From CAYTLW01 sp964438735 (lineage in GTDB: Bacteria > Myxococcota_A > UBA9042), in the NCBI GenBank assembly GCA_964438735.1, contig CAYTLW010000039.1, forward strand, positions 1 to 57,738: a DNA stretch of 57,738 nt. The letters run 5' to 3'. The position numbers and the translations under genes were made by a program. The notes beneath the pieces were generated by a model. That model searched no databases, was not told where the DNA came from, and saw only the letters and a list, made by a program, of their open reading frames with translations. Positions 43,576-53,291 of the stretch are shown in pieces; the stretch's first letter is position 1, and each line of letters begins with the position of its first letter.

Positions 43576-44934
43576 TCAACAATCGAACAAGACGAATTGG
43601 CGCGTGCGCGGATCCCAGCCCACGTTGCGGCCGTGGTTGTAGTCCAGGCCGATCTCGCGGATCAGCTTGTCCGCCGCCGGATTGCCCAGGGCGCGGCCGA
43701 AGTTTGTGCGCGTGAAGCGGATCACCTCGGCGGCGCTGTCGCGATACATCTGCTCCAAACCGCGAACCCGGGCGATGAAGTCATCGGGCATCTGGATCTC
43801 GCGTCGAATGGCCACGCAGAGACTCGCGATGGTCTGCACCTTGGCCATTTTTTGACATGCCTGGGCAAATGCCAGGGCCCGCCGCACCTCCGGCCCCAGA
43901 GAGCGGGCCTGCGTATAGTTGTCGAAGAAGCCGCGGATATCGGCCTCGGTCACCGTGCTGCCCGGGCCCAGGGAGGCATAGGCGTCGATGCGAGGTTGGC
44001 TGCCGGCGGCGTTTGCTTTCGCCATGCGAGCGAGCAGGGCCTCGCTGAGCTCGAACTTGATCAGCTCCTGGTCGACCACGCCCTCGGCGAGCATCTTGCG
44101 ATCCCCCGGCGGGGCGGTGCGCACCAGTCGACCTGGCGGCGAGGCCGGTTTGCCGCTGGGCGGCGTCTTCAGCACCTGGCCGCCGACCTTGAAGGGCATG
44201 GGCTTGCCGTCCGAGGTCAGCCAGAGCGTGCCGCGGGTGATCTGCTGGGCGATCTCGAACATGACCAGGTCGCGCTTGAGTTCATCGCCGGCGGCCGCCG
44301 CCAGCTTGATGCGCTTCCACTCGGCGAATGAGGGCAGCACCTTGCGAATCTTCGCCACCCGGCAGGTGCCATCGGGCCGACAGACACGGTAGGCCACCGC
44401 AAAGCCGCCCTCGCCCAGGCGGTCGACCCGCACCTTGCCGCCATAACGTTGGCTCAGCCACACGATCAGCTTGCTGTGTCCCTCAGCGGTCAGCCCGCCG
44501 TCATCGAAGGCCTCGAACTTGGGGAATCGCACCGTCTCCAGGCCGGCGTACAGGCGCTGCAGATCGACGGCGAATCTGCCGGTTTCGCGCAGCGGCGGCA
44601 GCTGCAGGCGATAGGCCGGCGAGACCTTGCCCAGACGTGTGTGCACATCGGCGCCAGTGAAATAGGCGTCGTCCACGTGCCCAGCGGGATGCGGGGTGCC
44701 ATCTGGTCGCACCACGGGTCGCCACAACGTGGGCTTCTTCGGGTCGATGGCGTACATCGGGTACACCGGCGCCGTGGAGTCGTAGGCGATGCAGCAACTG
44801 CCAAGGTTGATGACCGGCTGTTTTTCCGTGAAATCGCCCGTATGGAACGCCGCCGTATTGGCCTGACTGCAGCCGGATCCGGCCACGAGGGCCAGCACCA
44901 GTAGCGCCAGTAGCTGTCGAGCGGGATGCATCAT
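43576..44934 (-). CDS. Lipoprotein with degenerate protein-kinase-like fold
   Basis: 452 residues, lipobox GSGC (Cys22). Near residues 170-195 RLGEGGFAVAYRV...CRVAKIRKVL resembles a kinase Gly-rich loop followed by the beta3 Lys (VAK). Near the C-terminus, GLDYNHGRNVGWDPRTRQFVLFDC resembles the catalytic loop (D-x-x-x-x-x-N) and metal-binding Asp of kinase or aminoglycoside-phosphotransferase folds, ending FDC rather than DFG. The middle is helical. A kinase-like fold outside the cytoplasm lacks ATP in ordinary circumstances, so it may be a pseudokinase. The assignment is from motifs only. Convergent with the RCC1 gene (13 nt apart). Confidence 0.6.
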   Translation of the reverse strand: MMHPARQLLALLVLALVAGSGCSQANTAAFHTGDFTEKQPVINLGSCCIAYDSTAPVYPMYAIDPKKPTLWRPVVRPDGTPHPAGHVDDAYFTGADVHTRLGKVSPAYRLQLPPLRETGRFAVDLQRLYAGLETVRFPKFEAFDDGGLTAEGHSKLIVWLSQRYGGKVRVDRLGEGGFAVAYRVCRPDGTCRVAKIRKVLPSFAEWKRIKLAAAAGDELKRDLVMFEIAQQITRGTLWLTSDGKPMPFKVGGQVLKTPPSGKPASPPGRLVRTAPPGDRKMLAEGVVDQELIKFELSEALLARMAKANAAGSQPRIDAYASLGPGSTVTEADIRGFFDNYTQARSLGPEVRRALAFAQACQKMAKVQTIASLCVAIRREIQMPDDFIARVRGLEQMYRDSAAEVIRFTRTNFGRALGNPAADKLIREIGLDYNHGRNVGWDPRTRQFVLFDC

Positions 44935-45083
44935 CGTTGGCGTCTGCGGTGATTTCGTCGAACGGCCGAAGGCGAACCATGCACCGAGGCGCCCAGCAGC
45001 ACAATGCCACCCCGGCCCCTGTCAATTCCCTCAGCCCTTGCCCTCAGCGGTCGATGCGCCACACTGGCCGCCAGGGGGCATCT

Positions 45084-46136
45084 TTGAGCATCCATCACAA
45101 CCGCTTGTCTGCCTTGATCGTTCTGCTCGCCGGGCTCGGTGCGCTCGGTGCCTGCAGCTCCATGTTGGAGGCGACGCATACCAACCCGGTGCGGGTCACC
45201 GCCAGCGACCCCGGCGGCCTCTACCCGGCCACCCTGCACGAACGCCGACGGGTGGTGGCCATCGGTGACATCCATGGCGACCTGGGCGCCGCCCGAATGG
45301 CCCTGCGCATGGCCGGTGCCATCGACGCCGCCGACCGCTGGATCGGTGGCGACCTGGTGGTGGTGCAGGTGGGCGACGTGCTTGATCGTGGCGATGGGGA
45401 GAAAGCCATCCTGGACCTGCTGCACTCGGTGGAGAAACAGGCCCGGGCCCGCGGTGGCCGGCTCATCCAGCTGTTGGGCAATCACGAGGCGATGAACGCC
45501 CAGGGAGACTTCCGCTACGTGACGGTGGCCGGCATGGCCGACTTCGATCCGTCGCCCGGTTTGTCATTCGCGGCTCCTGGTGGTGGATTTGGCGCCGGTG
45601 GAGCGACGCCAGGTGCGAGCGCCGCCCCGAATGTGGCCGCAGCCCGCCGCGCCGCATTCAAACCCGGCGGCCCCTGGGCCCGTCGCCTCGCCCGCCTCGC
45701 TGTGGCGGTCAAGGTCGGCGACACGGTCTTCGTTCACGCGGGTTTGCTGCCCAGGTATGCCCGGAAAAGCCTCGCCTCGTTGAACAAGGCCATGCGGCTG
45801 TGGCTCCAGGGGGGCGGCGGTACGCCCGACTGGGTCAACGACTCGGACGGTCCGCTATGGACCCGCGCCTACGCCTCCAACAACGACGAGGCGTGCGCCA
45901 CCCTGGGTAAAGCCCTGGCCGCCCTGCGCGCCAGTCGCATGGTCATCGGCCACACGGTACAGCGCAAGGGCATCAACAGCGGCTGCGAAGGCGCCATCTG
46001 GCGGGTCGATACGGGCATGTCGCGGGCGTTCGGCGGTGCCGTCGAGGTGCTCGAGATCACGAAGGCCGGCGTGCGCGCCATCCGCCAGGTGCCGGCCAAG
46101 GCCACCGTGGTCCCGATCAAACCCGACGCCCCCTGA
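45084..46136 (+). CDS. PPP-type metallophosphatase lipoprotein (Shewanella-like phosphatase family)
   Basis: 350 residues. Metal-binding motifs of the calcineurin-like superfamily are intact: GDIHGD, GDVLDRGD, GNHE, then VFVHAGLLP and IGHTVQRKG. This matches bacterial Shelph-type PPP phosphatases. I start at the TTG at 45084 because AGGGGG lies 6 nt upstream and the product then has a clean lipobox (LGAC, Cys24); an ATG at 45054 has no clear ribosome site. A Gly/Ala-rich insert (about 165-190) breaks the fold between GNHE and VHAG. Predicted to dephosphorylate surface or periplasmic substrates. A GT4 glycosyltransferase follows 5 nt downstream. Confidence 0.85.
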   Translation: MSIHHNRLSALIVLLAGLGALGACSSMLEATHTNPVRVTASDPGGLYPATLHERRRVVAIGDIHGDLGAARMALRMAGAIDAADRWIGGDLVVVQVGDVLDRGDGEKAILDLLHSVEKQARARGGRLIQLLGNHEAMNAQGDFRYVTVAGMADFDPSPGLSFAAPGGGFGAGGATPGASAAPNVAAARRAAFKPGGPWARRLARLAVAVKVGDTVFVHAGLLPRYARKSLASLNKAMRLWLQGGGGTPDWVNDSDGPLWTRAYASNNDEACATLGKALAALRASRMVIGHTVQRKGINSGCEGAIWRVDTGMSRAFGGAVEVLEITKAGVRAIRQVPAKATVVPIKPDAP

Positions 46137-46141
46137 CCGGC

Positions 46142-47287
46142 ATGCGCATCCTGCACCTGACCCGAGACCTGCCGCCGGCCGGCAAGGGGGGCATCTCCAC
46201 GGCTGTCGCCGGCCTCCTGCGCGCCTCGGCCGCAGCCGGAGTCGAAGCGACCGCCATCTCTTTCGACGGCTGGCGCCCCAAGGCACGCGCCGACCTGGCG
46301 GCGGCGAAGCAGGGTCACTTCGAAGGACTGGGCGTGCTGCGGGTGTACGGACCCGGTGACCTGCCCGCGGCGGGACGATTCGCGCACGAGTTCGAACCCA
46401 CGCTCCTGCATGTGCACGATGGCCTGGTCTGGCAGGCGATGGCCGAACAGCTGTCACCAGCGCGGCCGCCGATGGTGCTGTCGTTGCATGTCGCCCAGGC
46501 CCACATGGCCCGGCTGCGCGGCCTGGACACGCCGACGTTGAGCCAGCGGGCTGAGGCCCAGGCCCTGCGCGATGCCCACCTGGTGCTTGCGCCCTCCAAT
46601 GCTGCGGCCCGGGATCTGCTGGCAGAGGGGCTGGCGCCGCCCGAGCGGGTGCAGGTCGTGGGCCATGGCCTGGACGTCGACGCGAGCGCGATCGTCACAG
46701 CGGATACCGACGCATCCCGGCGGTCGCGCACCGCGCTCTACAGCGGCCGATTCGACGTCATCAAGGGCACAGACGTGCTGCTGGACGCCATACAATCCAT
46801 CGTCGCTCGTCACGCCGGCGCCCGGGTCTGCATCGCCGGCGGCCTGCCCGATAACCCCAAGGGCGCTCGCCGCTGGCAGCGTCGCTGGCTGCAGGCCGCG
46901 GCGCAGCAGAGCGTCGACGCGGTCCGCTGGGCGGGCTGGTTGGATGCGCCCGCGCTGGCCGAAGAACGCAAACAGGCGGCCCTGCTGGTGGTGCCCAGCC
47001 GATACGAGACGTTCGGCCTGGCGGCGCTGGAGGGGCTCGCTGCGGGCATGGCGGTGGTCGCGAGCGATGCCGGCGGTCTGCCGGAGCTCATCGAGCACGA
47101 CGTGAACGGACTCCTGGTCCCCCCGGGCGACTCGGCGGCCCTGGCCCGGGTGGTCGGCGACCTGCTGGACGATCCCCAACGCCGGGCGCGCCTGGGCAGT
47201 GCTGCCGCCAGTCGAGTTCGGGCCGATCATGGCTGGAAGCGCGTGCTGCCCGGGATGCTCGCAGCATGGCGGCAGGCCGCAGGCTGA
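46142..47287 (+). CDS. Glycosyltransferase family 4 (GT-B fold)
   Basis: 381 residues, cytoplasmic. N-terminal RILHLTRDLPPAGKGGISTAV with the acceptor-side Gly loop, LLHVHDGL, the start of the second Rossmann domain at YSGRFDVIKGTDVLLDAI, and the nucleotide-sugar site PSRYETFGLAALEGLAAG (E-x7-E region) identify a retaining GT4 enzyme. The sugar and acceptor cannot be told. Starts 5 nt after the phosphatase stop, so probably the same transcript. Confidence 0.92.
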   Translation: MRILHLTRDLPPAGKGGISTAVAGLLRASAAAGVEATAISFDGWRPKARADLAAAKQGHFEGLGVLRVYGPGDLPAAGRFAHEFEPTLLHVHDGLVWQAMAEQLSPARPPMVLSLHVAQAHMARLRGLDTPTLSQRAEAQALRDAHLVLAPSNAAARDLLAEGLAPPERVQVVGHGLDVDASAIVTADTDASRRSRTALYSGRFDVIKGTDVLLDAIQSIVARHAGARVCIAGGLPDNPKGARRWQRRWLQAAAQQSVDAVRWAGWLDAPALAEERKQAALLVVPSRYETFGLAALEGLAAGMAVVASDAGGLPELIEHDVNGLLVPPGDSAALARVVGDLLDDPQRRARLGSAAASRVRADHGWKRVLPGMLAAWRQAAG

Positions 47288-47339
47288 GTTCCGCAGCCAA
47301 CCCTTGCCATCCACCCCGCCATGACGCACAACCGGGCCC

Positions 47340-48392
47340 ATGACCAGCACCACCAAGACCATCTGTGTGACCGGCGCGTCGGGCTTCATCGCCAGTCACG
47401 TCATCCGTGAACTGCTCAGCCGTGGCCACGTCGTGCGCGGCACCGTGCGCGACTCGTCCGACGACAAGAAGACCGCCCACCTACGCGCCATCGCCGAAGA
47501 TGCCGGCGCCGCCGATCGGCTGACCCTGCACGGGGCCAACCTGCTGGACGAAGGCAGCTTCGATAGCGCCATCGCCGGCTGCGACGTGGTCTGCCACATG
47601 GCCGCGGCGGTAATCCTGGCCGCCGACAACCCGCAGAAGGACATCGTCGACCCCTCGGTGGCCGGCTGCGCCAACGTACTCGGCGCCATCGAGCGCGCCG
47701 GTACCGTCAAGAGGGTCGTGCACACCTCCTCGGTGGCCGCCGTGCAGCGCTACCTCGATGCGCCTGGCCACACCTTCACCGAAGCCGACTGGAACACCGA
47801 GGCGACCCTGGCCACCGATCCCTACGGATTGGCCAAAACCGAAGCCGAGCGCGCCATGTGGCGGGCCCACGAGGCGGCCGACGGCGCCTGGCAGCTGGTC
47901 ACCATCAACCCGGCGCTGGTCCTCGGTCCCGTCTATACCAGGGCCCACTGCAAGGGCTCGGCGGTGACCATCCGCGACCTGATCGGCGGCGGCTTCCCGG
48001 CCCTGCCGCCCGTCTCCTTCGGCGTCGTCGACGTGCGCGAGGTGGCGTTCGCCCACGCCGAGGCCATCGAACGCGACGACGCCAGCGGCCGCCACATCCT
48101 CTATGCCGAGGGTCGACACATGCACGAACTGGCCACGACCCTGCGGCGCGACTTCCCCGACATCAAGATCCCACGGCTGAAGCTACCCGTCGCGCTGATG
48201 TATCTGGCCACCTTCTTCGACAAGCGCCTGTCCCGCGCCATGGTGCGTCGGCTGACCAACAACCCGGTCACTTTCGACAATCGGCGCTCCAAAGAGGCGC
48301 TGGGCGTCGTCTATCGGCCCATCGACGAGAGCATCGGCGACACGGTGCGGTCGATGGTCGATGGCGGGCTGGTTCGTGCGAAGCGTCGATAG
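47340..48392 (+). CDS. Extended SDR: NAD-dependent epimerase/dehydratase, dihydroflavonol-reductase-like
   Basis: 350 residues. N-terminal NAD(P) motif TGASGFIASHV and active-site YGLAK (Tyr-x-x-x-Lys) with the preceding VVHTSSVAAV Ser. RDSSDD after the second strand suits NADP rather than NAD. The closest type is the dihydroflavonol 4-reductase/cinnamoyl-CoA reductase group, which reduces varied carbonyl compounds; the bacterial substrate is unknown. 52 nt downstream of the glycosyltransferase on the same strand. Confidence 0.9.
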   Translation: MTSTTKTICVTGASGFIASHVIRELLSRGHVVRGTVRDSSDDKKTAHLRAIAEDAGAADRLTLHGANLLDEGSFDSAIAGCDVVCHMAAAVILAADNPQKDIVDPSVAGCANVLGAIERAGTVKRVVHTSSVAAVQRYLDAPGHTFTEADWNTEATLATDPYGLAKTEAERAMWRAHEAADGAWQLVTINPALVLGPVYTRAHCKGSAVTIRDLIGGGFPALPPVSFGVVDVREVAFAHAEAIERDDASGRHILYAEGRHMHELATTLRRDFPDIKIPRLKLPVALMYLATFFDKRLSRAMVRRLTNNPVTFDNRRSKEALGVVYRPIDESIGDTVRSMVDGGLVRAKRR

Positions 48393-48403
48393 CCGAGCGG
48401 TCG

Positions 48404-50590
48404 TTATCTGAACCGCCGGAACCACACCCCTTCACTGGCGTGGTCACCACTCCAAGCCACCACGTAGGCGTCCACCTCGGGCACATAGCAGAGCGAAGGC
48501 ACGGCCAGCCAGCCGTTCGTCGCCGGGGCCAGGTCGACCACCGCGCCCAGGGTCTCGCCGCCGTCGCTCAGCGATTGGTAACGGCTTTTGCGGACCCGCA
48601 AAGACAGGTTCGACGTGCCCTGCGCAGCCGCCTCGATGCGTTCCAGCAGCGCCACCTGGCCGAGTTTACCCACAGCGCCCAGCACCAGGTCCGCGGTTGA
48701 GCTGCCCAGCGGCAGGTCGACGCCCAGCGCCGTGCCGTCGATGGCGATTCGGCGAATCTGCAGACCACCGGGCGGCGTGCCCTCCAGCCAGGCGCCGGCG
48801 AAGAGCAGATTGGGCAGCGCCGAGGGGGTCTCCACGGCCAGCAGGGCGGGCGGCGGTGACGCGATGGCCTTGGCACCGAAGGGCGTGGCCGAGAGCGCGG
48901 CTTTCAGCTTGTCGTCGGCGGTGCTGTAGGCGTACATGCGCCAGACCGGTCCCTGCTTGGGATCCCGCCAGCCGATGAGGGCGTTGCCCTCCCAGGTGGC
49001 CGCAGTGACGCCGTCGCCGGAGGTGGTCAACGACTCGGCGTCCGGCGAGAGCAGGGTTGGTTTGCCGTCGACCAGGTTGCCGCTGACCCGGCGGGCCCGA
49101 ACGCCGCCTTTGGGTCCGCTCCACACCACCAGGAATCGCGAGGCGGGCAGGGCGTGCACTTCGGGTTTGCAGTTGCCGTTGCAGTTGTCGTCCGACAGCA
49201 ACACGGCGGGCCCGGTCGCGGCGTACTTGTCGTCGTAGATCTGGCCCCAGAGCTGGTGCGGCTTCTTGCTGCCCTTGCCGTCGCGACCCTCCCAGACGAA
49301 GAGCTGTTTGCCCTCGCTGATGGCGCTGGCCACGCGACCGAAAGCGGGCGCGAACACATCGGGCGTGCCGTTGTAGGCGTTGGCGTTGTCCACCAGCGGC
49401 GGCAGGGTCTTGTCCACGGTGCCGCTGATGGGGTCGATGAGCAGGCGCACCAGCCTGGCCTTGGTCTTGTTCTCGATTATCCGGTGAATCAGCATCGCCT
49501 TGCCGCCCGGCACCGCGTGCACCGTCGCCCGGCTGTGATGGTTGCCCGACTCGGGCAGCAGGCTGTCGCTCTTGCCCACCTGGGTCGCGCCACCCAGCAC
49601 GTCGACCCCGAACAGTCCCTTGCGCTCGACCACAAAGGCGCCCGCGATGGGTTGCAGGTTGGCGGCCAGGCCGTGAAAGCTGCCGCGGAACAAGCCGTCG
49701 TCCACCTGGTCGATCCACATGGCGCCCTTGGCCAGCACCAGCTTGGCGCCCGGCACATCGGCCAGCTCGGCGCCGATGGACAGGCCGCCCTTGCTCGGTT
49801 TGACCTGCGGGTCGAAGCGGTCGCCGGCCTTGGCCGTCGCCGGGAAGCGGATGGTCACGTCCAGCCCGCCGGCGCCGATGGTCTCGCCGCCCAGCTTGAT
49901 GGTGTCCGGCAGGTCGATCTCGCGCTCGGCGTCGGTGCTGCCGGTGGCGCCGGGTACGGTCACGCGGATGTCGGGCTTGTCGGGCCAGGACCCTTCGAAG
50001 ACCAGCGCGTTGGAGGTGACCCCTTCATAACGCAGCTGTACGCTCGCCTTGCCGGGGCGGATGGCCATGACATGCCAGGTGCCCGCCTTGTCGTCCGGCC
50101 ACAACGCCACCGCCGGTTGCTTGGCTTTGGGGTCGGCCACCCAGCCCTTGCTGCCCACCTCAGCGCCGTCGATGAGCACCTGGGGCGCTGCGTCGTCGCC
50201 GGGCGCCGACTTGTCGCCATTGCTGCCCTGCAGGAGCACGGCGAAGGTCGTGCTGGTGGCCAGCTTCAGCGTCTTGGCGCCCTCGTGGACCAACTCCACC
50301 GACACCGTGGGGCCGGTCGCCTGGTCGGGCTGGCCCGGGACGTCCGGTCCCATGGCGTCCGGATCGCCGGCGATGTCCACCGACGAAGCACCTGTGTCCT
50401 TTGTGGCGTCAGCCGGAGGAGATTGCGAGTCGGCCAGTGGGCCAATGTCGCCAAAATCGGGTCCGGCGGTGGTGTCGGCCTTGTCGTCGGGGTCGGCCTC
50501 CTCGCTGCATCCCGAGGCAACCAACAGCGAAATCGCCAGCCAGGTGGCCGTCCATCCGGTTCGTCGTCTGCCGCGTTCACGCGTCTTCAA
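48404..50590 (-). CDS. Large lipoprotein of unknown function
   Basis: 728 residues with lipobox VASGC (Cys28). An acidic Asp/Pro/Ala-rich spacer (about 30-95) is followed by an all-beta exported protein. Residues about 95-200 look like an Ig/bacterial surface domain, the rest like a propeller-type or repeat beta structure with strand pairs such as FLVVWSGPKGGVRARRVSG and LFVWEGRDGKG. A Cys pair (DDNCNGNCKPE) may bind metal or form a disulfide. No enzyme motif found. Ends 11 nt from the convergent SDR gene; divergent from the aminotransferase gene. Confidence 0.8.
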   Translation of the reverse strand: MKTRERGRRRTGWTATWLAISLLVASGCSEEADPDDKADTTAGPDFGDIGPLADSQSPPADATKDTGASSVDIAGDPDAMGPDVPGQPDQATGPTVSVELVHEGAKTLKLATSTTFAVLLQGSNGDKSAPGDDAAPQVLIDGAEVGSKGWVADPKAKQPAVALWPDDKAGTWHVMAIRPGKASVQLRYEGVTSNALVFEGSWPDKPDIRVTVPGATGSTDAEREIDLPDTIKLGGETIGAGGLDVTIRFPATAKAGDRFDPQVKPSKGGLSIGAELADVPGAKLVLAKGAMWIDQVDDGLFRGSFHGLAANLQPIAGAFVVERKGLFGVDVLGGATQVGKSDSLLPESGNHHSRATVHAVPGGKAMLIHRIIENKTKARLVRLLIDPISGTVDKTLPPLVDNANAYNGTPDVFAPAFGRVASAISEGKQLFVWEGRDGKGSKKPHQLWGQIYDDKYAATGPAVLLSDDNCNGNCKPEVHALPASRFLVVWSGPKGGVRARRVSGNLVDGKPTLLSPDAESLTTSGDGVTAATWEGNALIGWRDPKQGPVWRMYAYSTADDKLKAALSATPFGAKAIASPPPALLAVETPSALPNLLFAGAWLEGTPPGGLQIRRIAIDGTALGVDLPLGSSTADLVLGAVGKLGQVALLERIEAAAQGTSNLSLRVRKSRYQSLSDGGETLGAVVDLAPATNGWLAVPSLCYVPEVDAYVVAWSGDHASEGVWFRRFR

Positions 50591-50727
50591 AGCGACCTCG
50601 CCCGCCCGCGGCAGGGCCTGCTGGCCCGGATTGCGGTGGTCTCAGAGGTTGCCGGATTTTCCATCGCCGGGCCAGAAAGGGGGCTGCGCTTGCACGCCCG
50701 GCCGGCCGAAGCTACAACCCCCCGGCC

Positions 50728-52092
50728 ATGAACAGGCCGCCCGAACCCGACGCCCTGCCCGAGATCATCAGCCCGCCGCCGGGCCCGAACTCGCGCGCCC
50801 TGCTGCGTCGCCTCAAGTCCGTGGAGTCGCCTGGGGTCACATTTGTCGACGACGACTTCCCCATCGCCTGGAAGGCGGCCCGCGGTGCCGTGGTGGTCGA
50901 CGTCGACGGCAATCGCTACCTGGATGGCGGCGCTGCGTTTGGGGTCGCCTTCATCGGCCACGGCCATCCCCGAGTGGTGGCGGCCTTGCGGCGACAGTCC
51001 GACGAGTTGATACACGGCATGGGCGACGTCCATCCGCCCGAGGTACGCGTGGCCCTGTTGGAGGCGCTCGCCGCACGCGCCCCCGGCGATCTGGGCGCGG
51101 GCGTGCTCTGCACCGGCGGCTCCGAGGCGGTGGAGGTGGCGCTCAAGACGGCTCTCCTGGCCACCGATAAGGCCGGCGTCATCGCCTTCGAAGGCGGCTA
51201 TCACGGTCTGGCCACAGGCGCCCTGGAGGTCACCTCCCGACAGGACTTTCGGGCGCCATTTCGCCCCATCCTGGCTGGTAACGCTCGCTTCGTGCCCTTC
51301 CCACGGGCGCCGCTGGCGGACGGCAGCCGGCGTGGGCCGAGCCTGGCCGACGTCTTGCAGCACATCGAGGAAGAGATCGCCGCCGCTGAGGGCGACCGGG
51401 CCATCGGCGCCATCATCGTGGAGCCGATCCAGGGCCGCGGCGGCAGCGTGTTGCCCGATCCGGATCTCCTGCCCGCATTGCGACGACTCTGTGACGCGCA
51501 CAGCATCCTCTTGATCGCCGACGAGATCTTCACCGGCTGCGGCCGCACCGGCGACCTGTTCGCCTGCGAGGCCAGCGACGTCGTGCCCGACCTGCTGTGC
51601 GTCGGCAAGGCCCTGGGCGGTGGGATGCCGGTCTCGGCTTGCCTGGGCCGCCCGGCGGTGATGGCCGCGTGGGGGCCGTCCACGGGTGAGGCGCTGCATA
51701 CGTCCACCTTCCTGGGTCATCCCATGGCCTGTGCGGCCGCCCTGGAGACCCTGCGCATTATCGACGATGAGCGACTCCTGGCGGCAGCCCGCCGGCTGGG
51801 CGGGCACCTCGTGGAGCGGCTGCAAGCAGGGCTCGATGGCCTGCCCGGCCTGGTCGAAGTGCGCGGCCGTGGCCTCATGATCGGCGTCGAGCTGGCGGCC
51901 CATGGCGGCGTGCCGGCCGGTCAGCGGGTTCTGGCCGCGGTCGGCCATTGCCTCCGTGCCGGCGTCTTGGTGCTGCCTTGCGCGCCGGACGCCAGCGTGC
52001 TGCAGTTGACCCCGCCGGCGACCATGACGTCGCGTCAGCTCGACGTGCTGGCCGACGTGGTGGTCCAGGCCATGCGCCCGAGAGCCCGATGA
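50728..52092 (+). CDS. Class III PLP-dependent aminotransferase
   Basis: 454 residues. Fold-type I class III features: VDVDGNRYLDGGAAFGVAFIGHGHP near the N-terminus, CTGGSEAVEVALK, FEGGYHG, EPIQGRGG, the PLP Asp in LLIADEIFTGCGRTG and Schiff-base Lys294 in CVGKALGGGMP. Resembles ornithine, 4-aminobutyrate or acetylornithine aminotransferases; the substrate is not fixed by these motifs. The ATG at 50728 is chosen because the upstream part of the frame overlaps the divergent lipoprotein gene. The stop overlaps the LuxE-like start (ATGA), so the two proteins are made together. Confidence 0.92.
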   Translation: MNRPPEPDALPEIISPPPGPNSRALLRRLKSVESPGVTFVDDDFPIAWKAARGAVVVDVDGNRYLDGGAAFGVAFIGHGHPRVVAALRRQSDELIHGMGDVHPPEVRVALLEALAARAPGDLGAGVLCTGGSEAVEVALKTALLATDKAGVIAFEGGYHGLATGALEVTSRQDFRAPFRPILAGNARFVPFPRAPLADGSRRGPSLADVLQHIEEEIAAAEGDRAIGAIIVEPIQGRGGSVLPDPDLLPALRRLCDAHSILLIADEIFTGCGRTGDLFACEASDVVPDLLCVGKALGGGMPVSACLGRPAVMAAWGPSTGEALHTSTFLGHPMACAAALETLRIIDDERLLAAARRLGGHLVERLQAGLDGLPGLVEVRGRGLMIGVELAAHGGVPAGQRVLAAVGHCLRAGVLVLPCAPDASVLQLTPPATMTSRQLDVLADVVVQAMRPRAR

Positions 52093-53267
52093 GCAGCATC
52101 CGCGAGCCGCAGGCCTACGAGTCGATCCGCGCCAGGGTGCTGGACTGGATCGAACAATGGGAGGGGCGTCGACCGCGCGTGGTCGGGCGCACCGGTCGTC
52201 GCTTCGAAGCGCTGGCCCTGGACCTGTTCCGCTACCAGTTCGACGCTATCGATGCGTTCCGCAACTTCTGCATCGCCCGGGATCGCACACCGGAGAATGT
52301 GCGCTCCTGGCGCGACGTTCCGCTGGTGCCCGTGTCGGCGTTCAAGCATCGGCCGCTGGCGACCCTGGTATCCGTGGTGGCCCCCGAGTGCATCTTCGAG
52401 ACGTCCGGCACCAGCGACGGCAAGCCGGGCCGCGTGACACTGGGCGACAGCAGCGTCTACAACGCCAGCCTCAAGGCGGCCTTCCGCCACTGGGTCGTGC
52501 CCGGCGGTAAGCCGAGGAGCTACCGCTGCATCTCCCTGGTCCCGGACAGCAGCCTGCGCCCGCGCTCCTCGCTGGGCCATATGGTCGATGTGCTCTTCGA
52601 GCGATGGGATGATGGCGGCGGCTCCTGGCACCTGCGCGCGACCCAAGGCGACGGCTCGGGCGAGGGCGTGCTCGACGTGCCGGCCCTGATGCGCGACCTG
52701 CAACTGGCGGTGTTGCACCGAGCCCCCGTGCTGCTCTTTGCCACCAGCCTGGCGTTGGATCGGATGCTGCGCGACTGGCCCGAGGGCGCCAGGATACCCC
52801 TTCCGCCCGGTTCGGCGGTCATGGACACCGGCGGGCCGAAGGGCAGGGCGCTGGAGATCGAGCGGCAGGCGCAACATGAGCAGCTCTGCGAACGCCTGGG
52901 CATCGAGCCCTGGCAGGTGGTCGGCGAGCTGGGCATGACCGAGCTGTGTAGCCAGCGCTACGAGACGACCCTGCGGGCGGAGCTGGTGGGCGACGAGAGC
53001 GGACATCGGGCCTATGTCGCGCCGCCATGGTTGCGATCCGTGGTCCTGCGGCCGGGCGATTTGCAGCCTGTCGCCGACGGTGAGGTGGGCCTGCTGGGCC
53101 ACATCGACCTGGCCAATATCGACACCTGTGCTTTCGTCCTGACGGCCGATCTCGGCAGCGTGGTTCCGGTCAAAGGCGCCGGCAGTGGCCTGCTGATGGC
53201 AGGTCGTGTGCCCGGCGCCGAGTGGCGGGGCTGTGGTCTGGATGTGGAGGATGTCCTGGGCCCGTGA
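52089..53267 (+). CDS. LuxE/PaaK-type acyl-protein synthetase-like enzyme
   Basis: 392 residues. Motifs of the LuxE branch of adenylate-forming enzymes: VPLVPVSAFKHRPL, FETSGTSDGKPGRV (the Ser/Thr/Gly-rich ATP loop), MDTGGPKGRALE and GELGMTELCSQRY. LuxE activates a fatty acid as acyl-AMP and passes it to a Cys or to LuxC. The ATG is coupled to the preceding aminotransferase by a 4-bp overlap, suggesting activation of an amino-bearing or keto acid, or a step in making an acylated product. No luxC, luciferase or carrier-protein gene is nearby. Confidence 0.87.
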   Translation: MSSIREPQAYESIRARVLDWIEQWEGRRPRVVGRTGRRFEALALDLFRYQFDAIDAFRNFCIARDRTPENVRSWRDVPLVPVSAFKHRPLATLVSVVAPECIFETSGTSDGKPGRVTLGDSSVYNASLKAAFRHWVVPGGKPRSYRCISLVPDSSLRPRSSLGHMVDVLFERWDDGGGSWHLRATQGDGSGEGVLDVPALMRDLQLAVLHRAPVLLFATSLALDRMLRDWPEGARIPLPPGSAVMDTGGPKGRALEIERQAQHEQLCERLGIEPWQVVGELGMTELCSQRYETTLRAELVGDESGHRAYVAPPWLRSVVLRPGDLQPVADGEVGLLGHIDLANIDTCAFVLTADLGSVVPVKGAGSGLLMAGRVPGAEWRGCGLDVEDVLGP

Positions 53268-53291
53268 GCGCGGCCCGCGGTCTATCGACCC

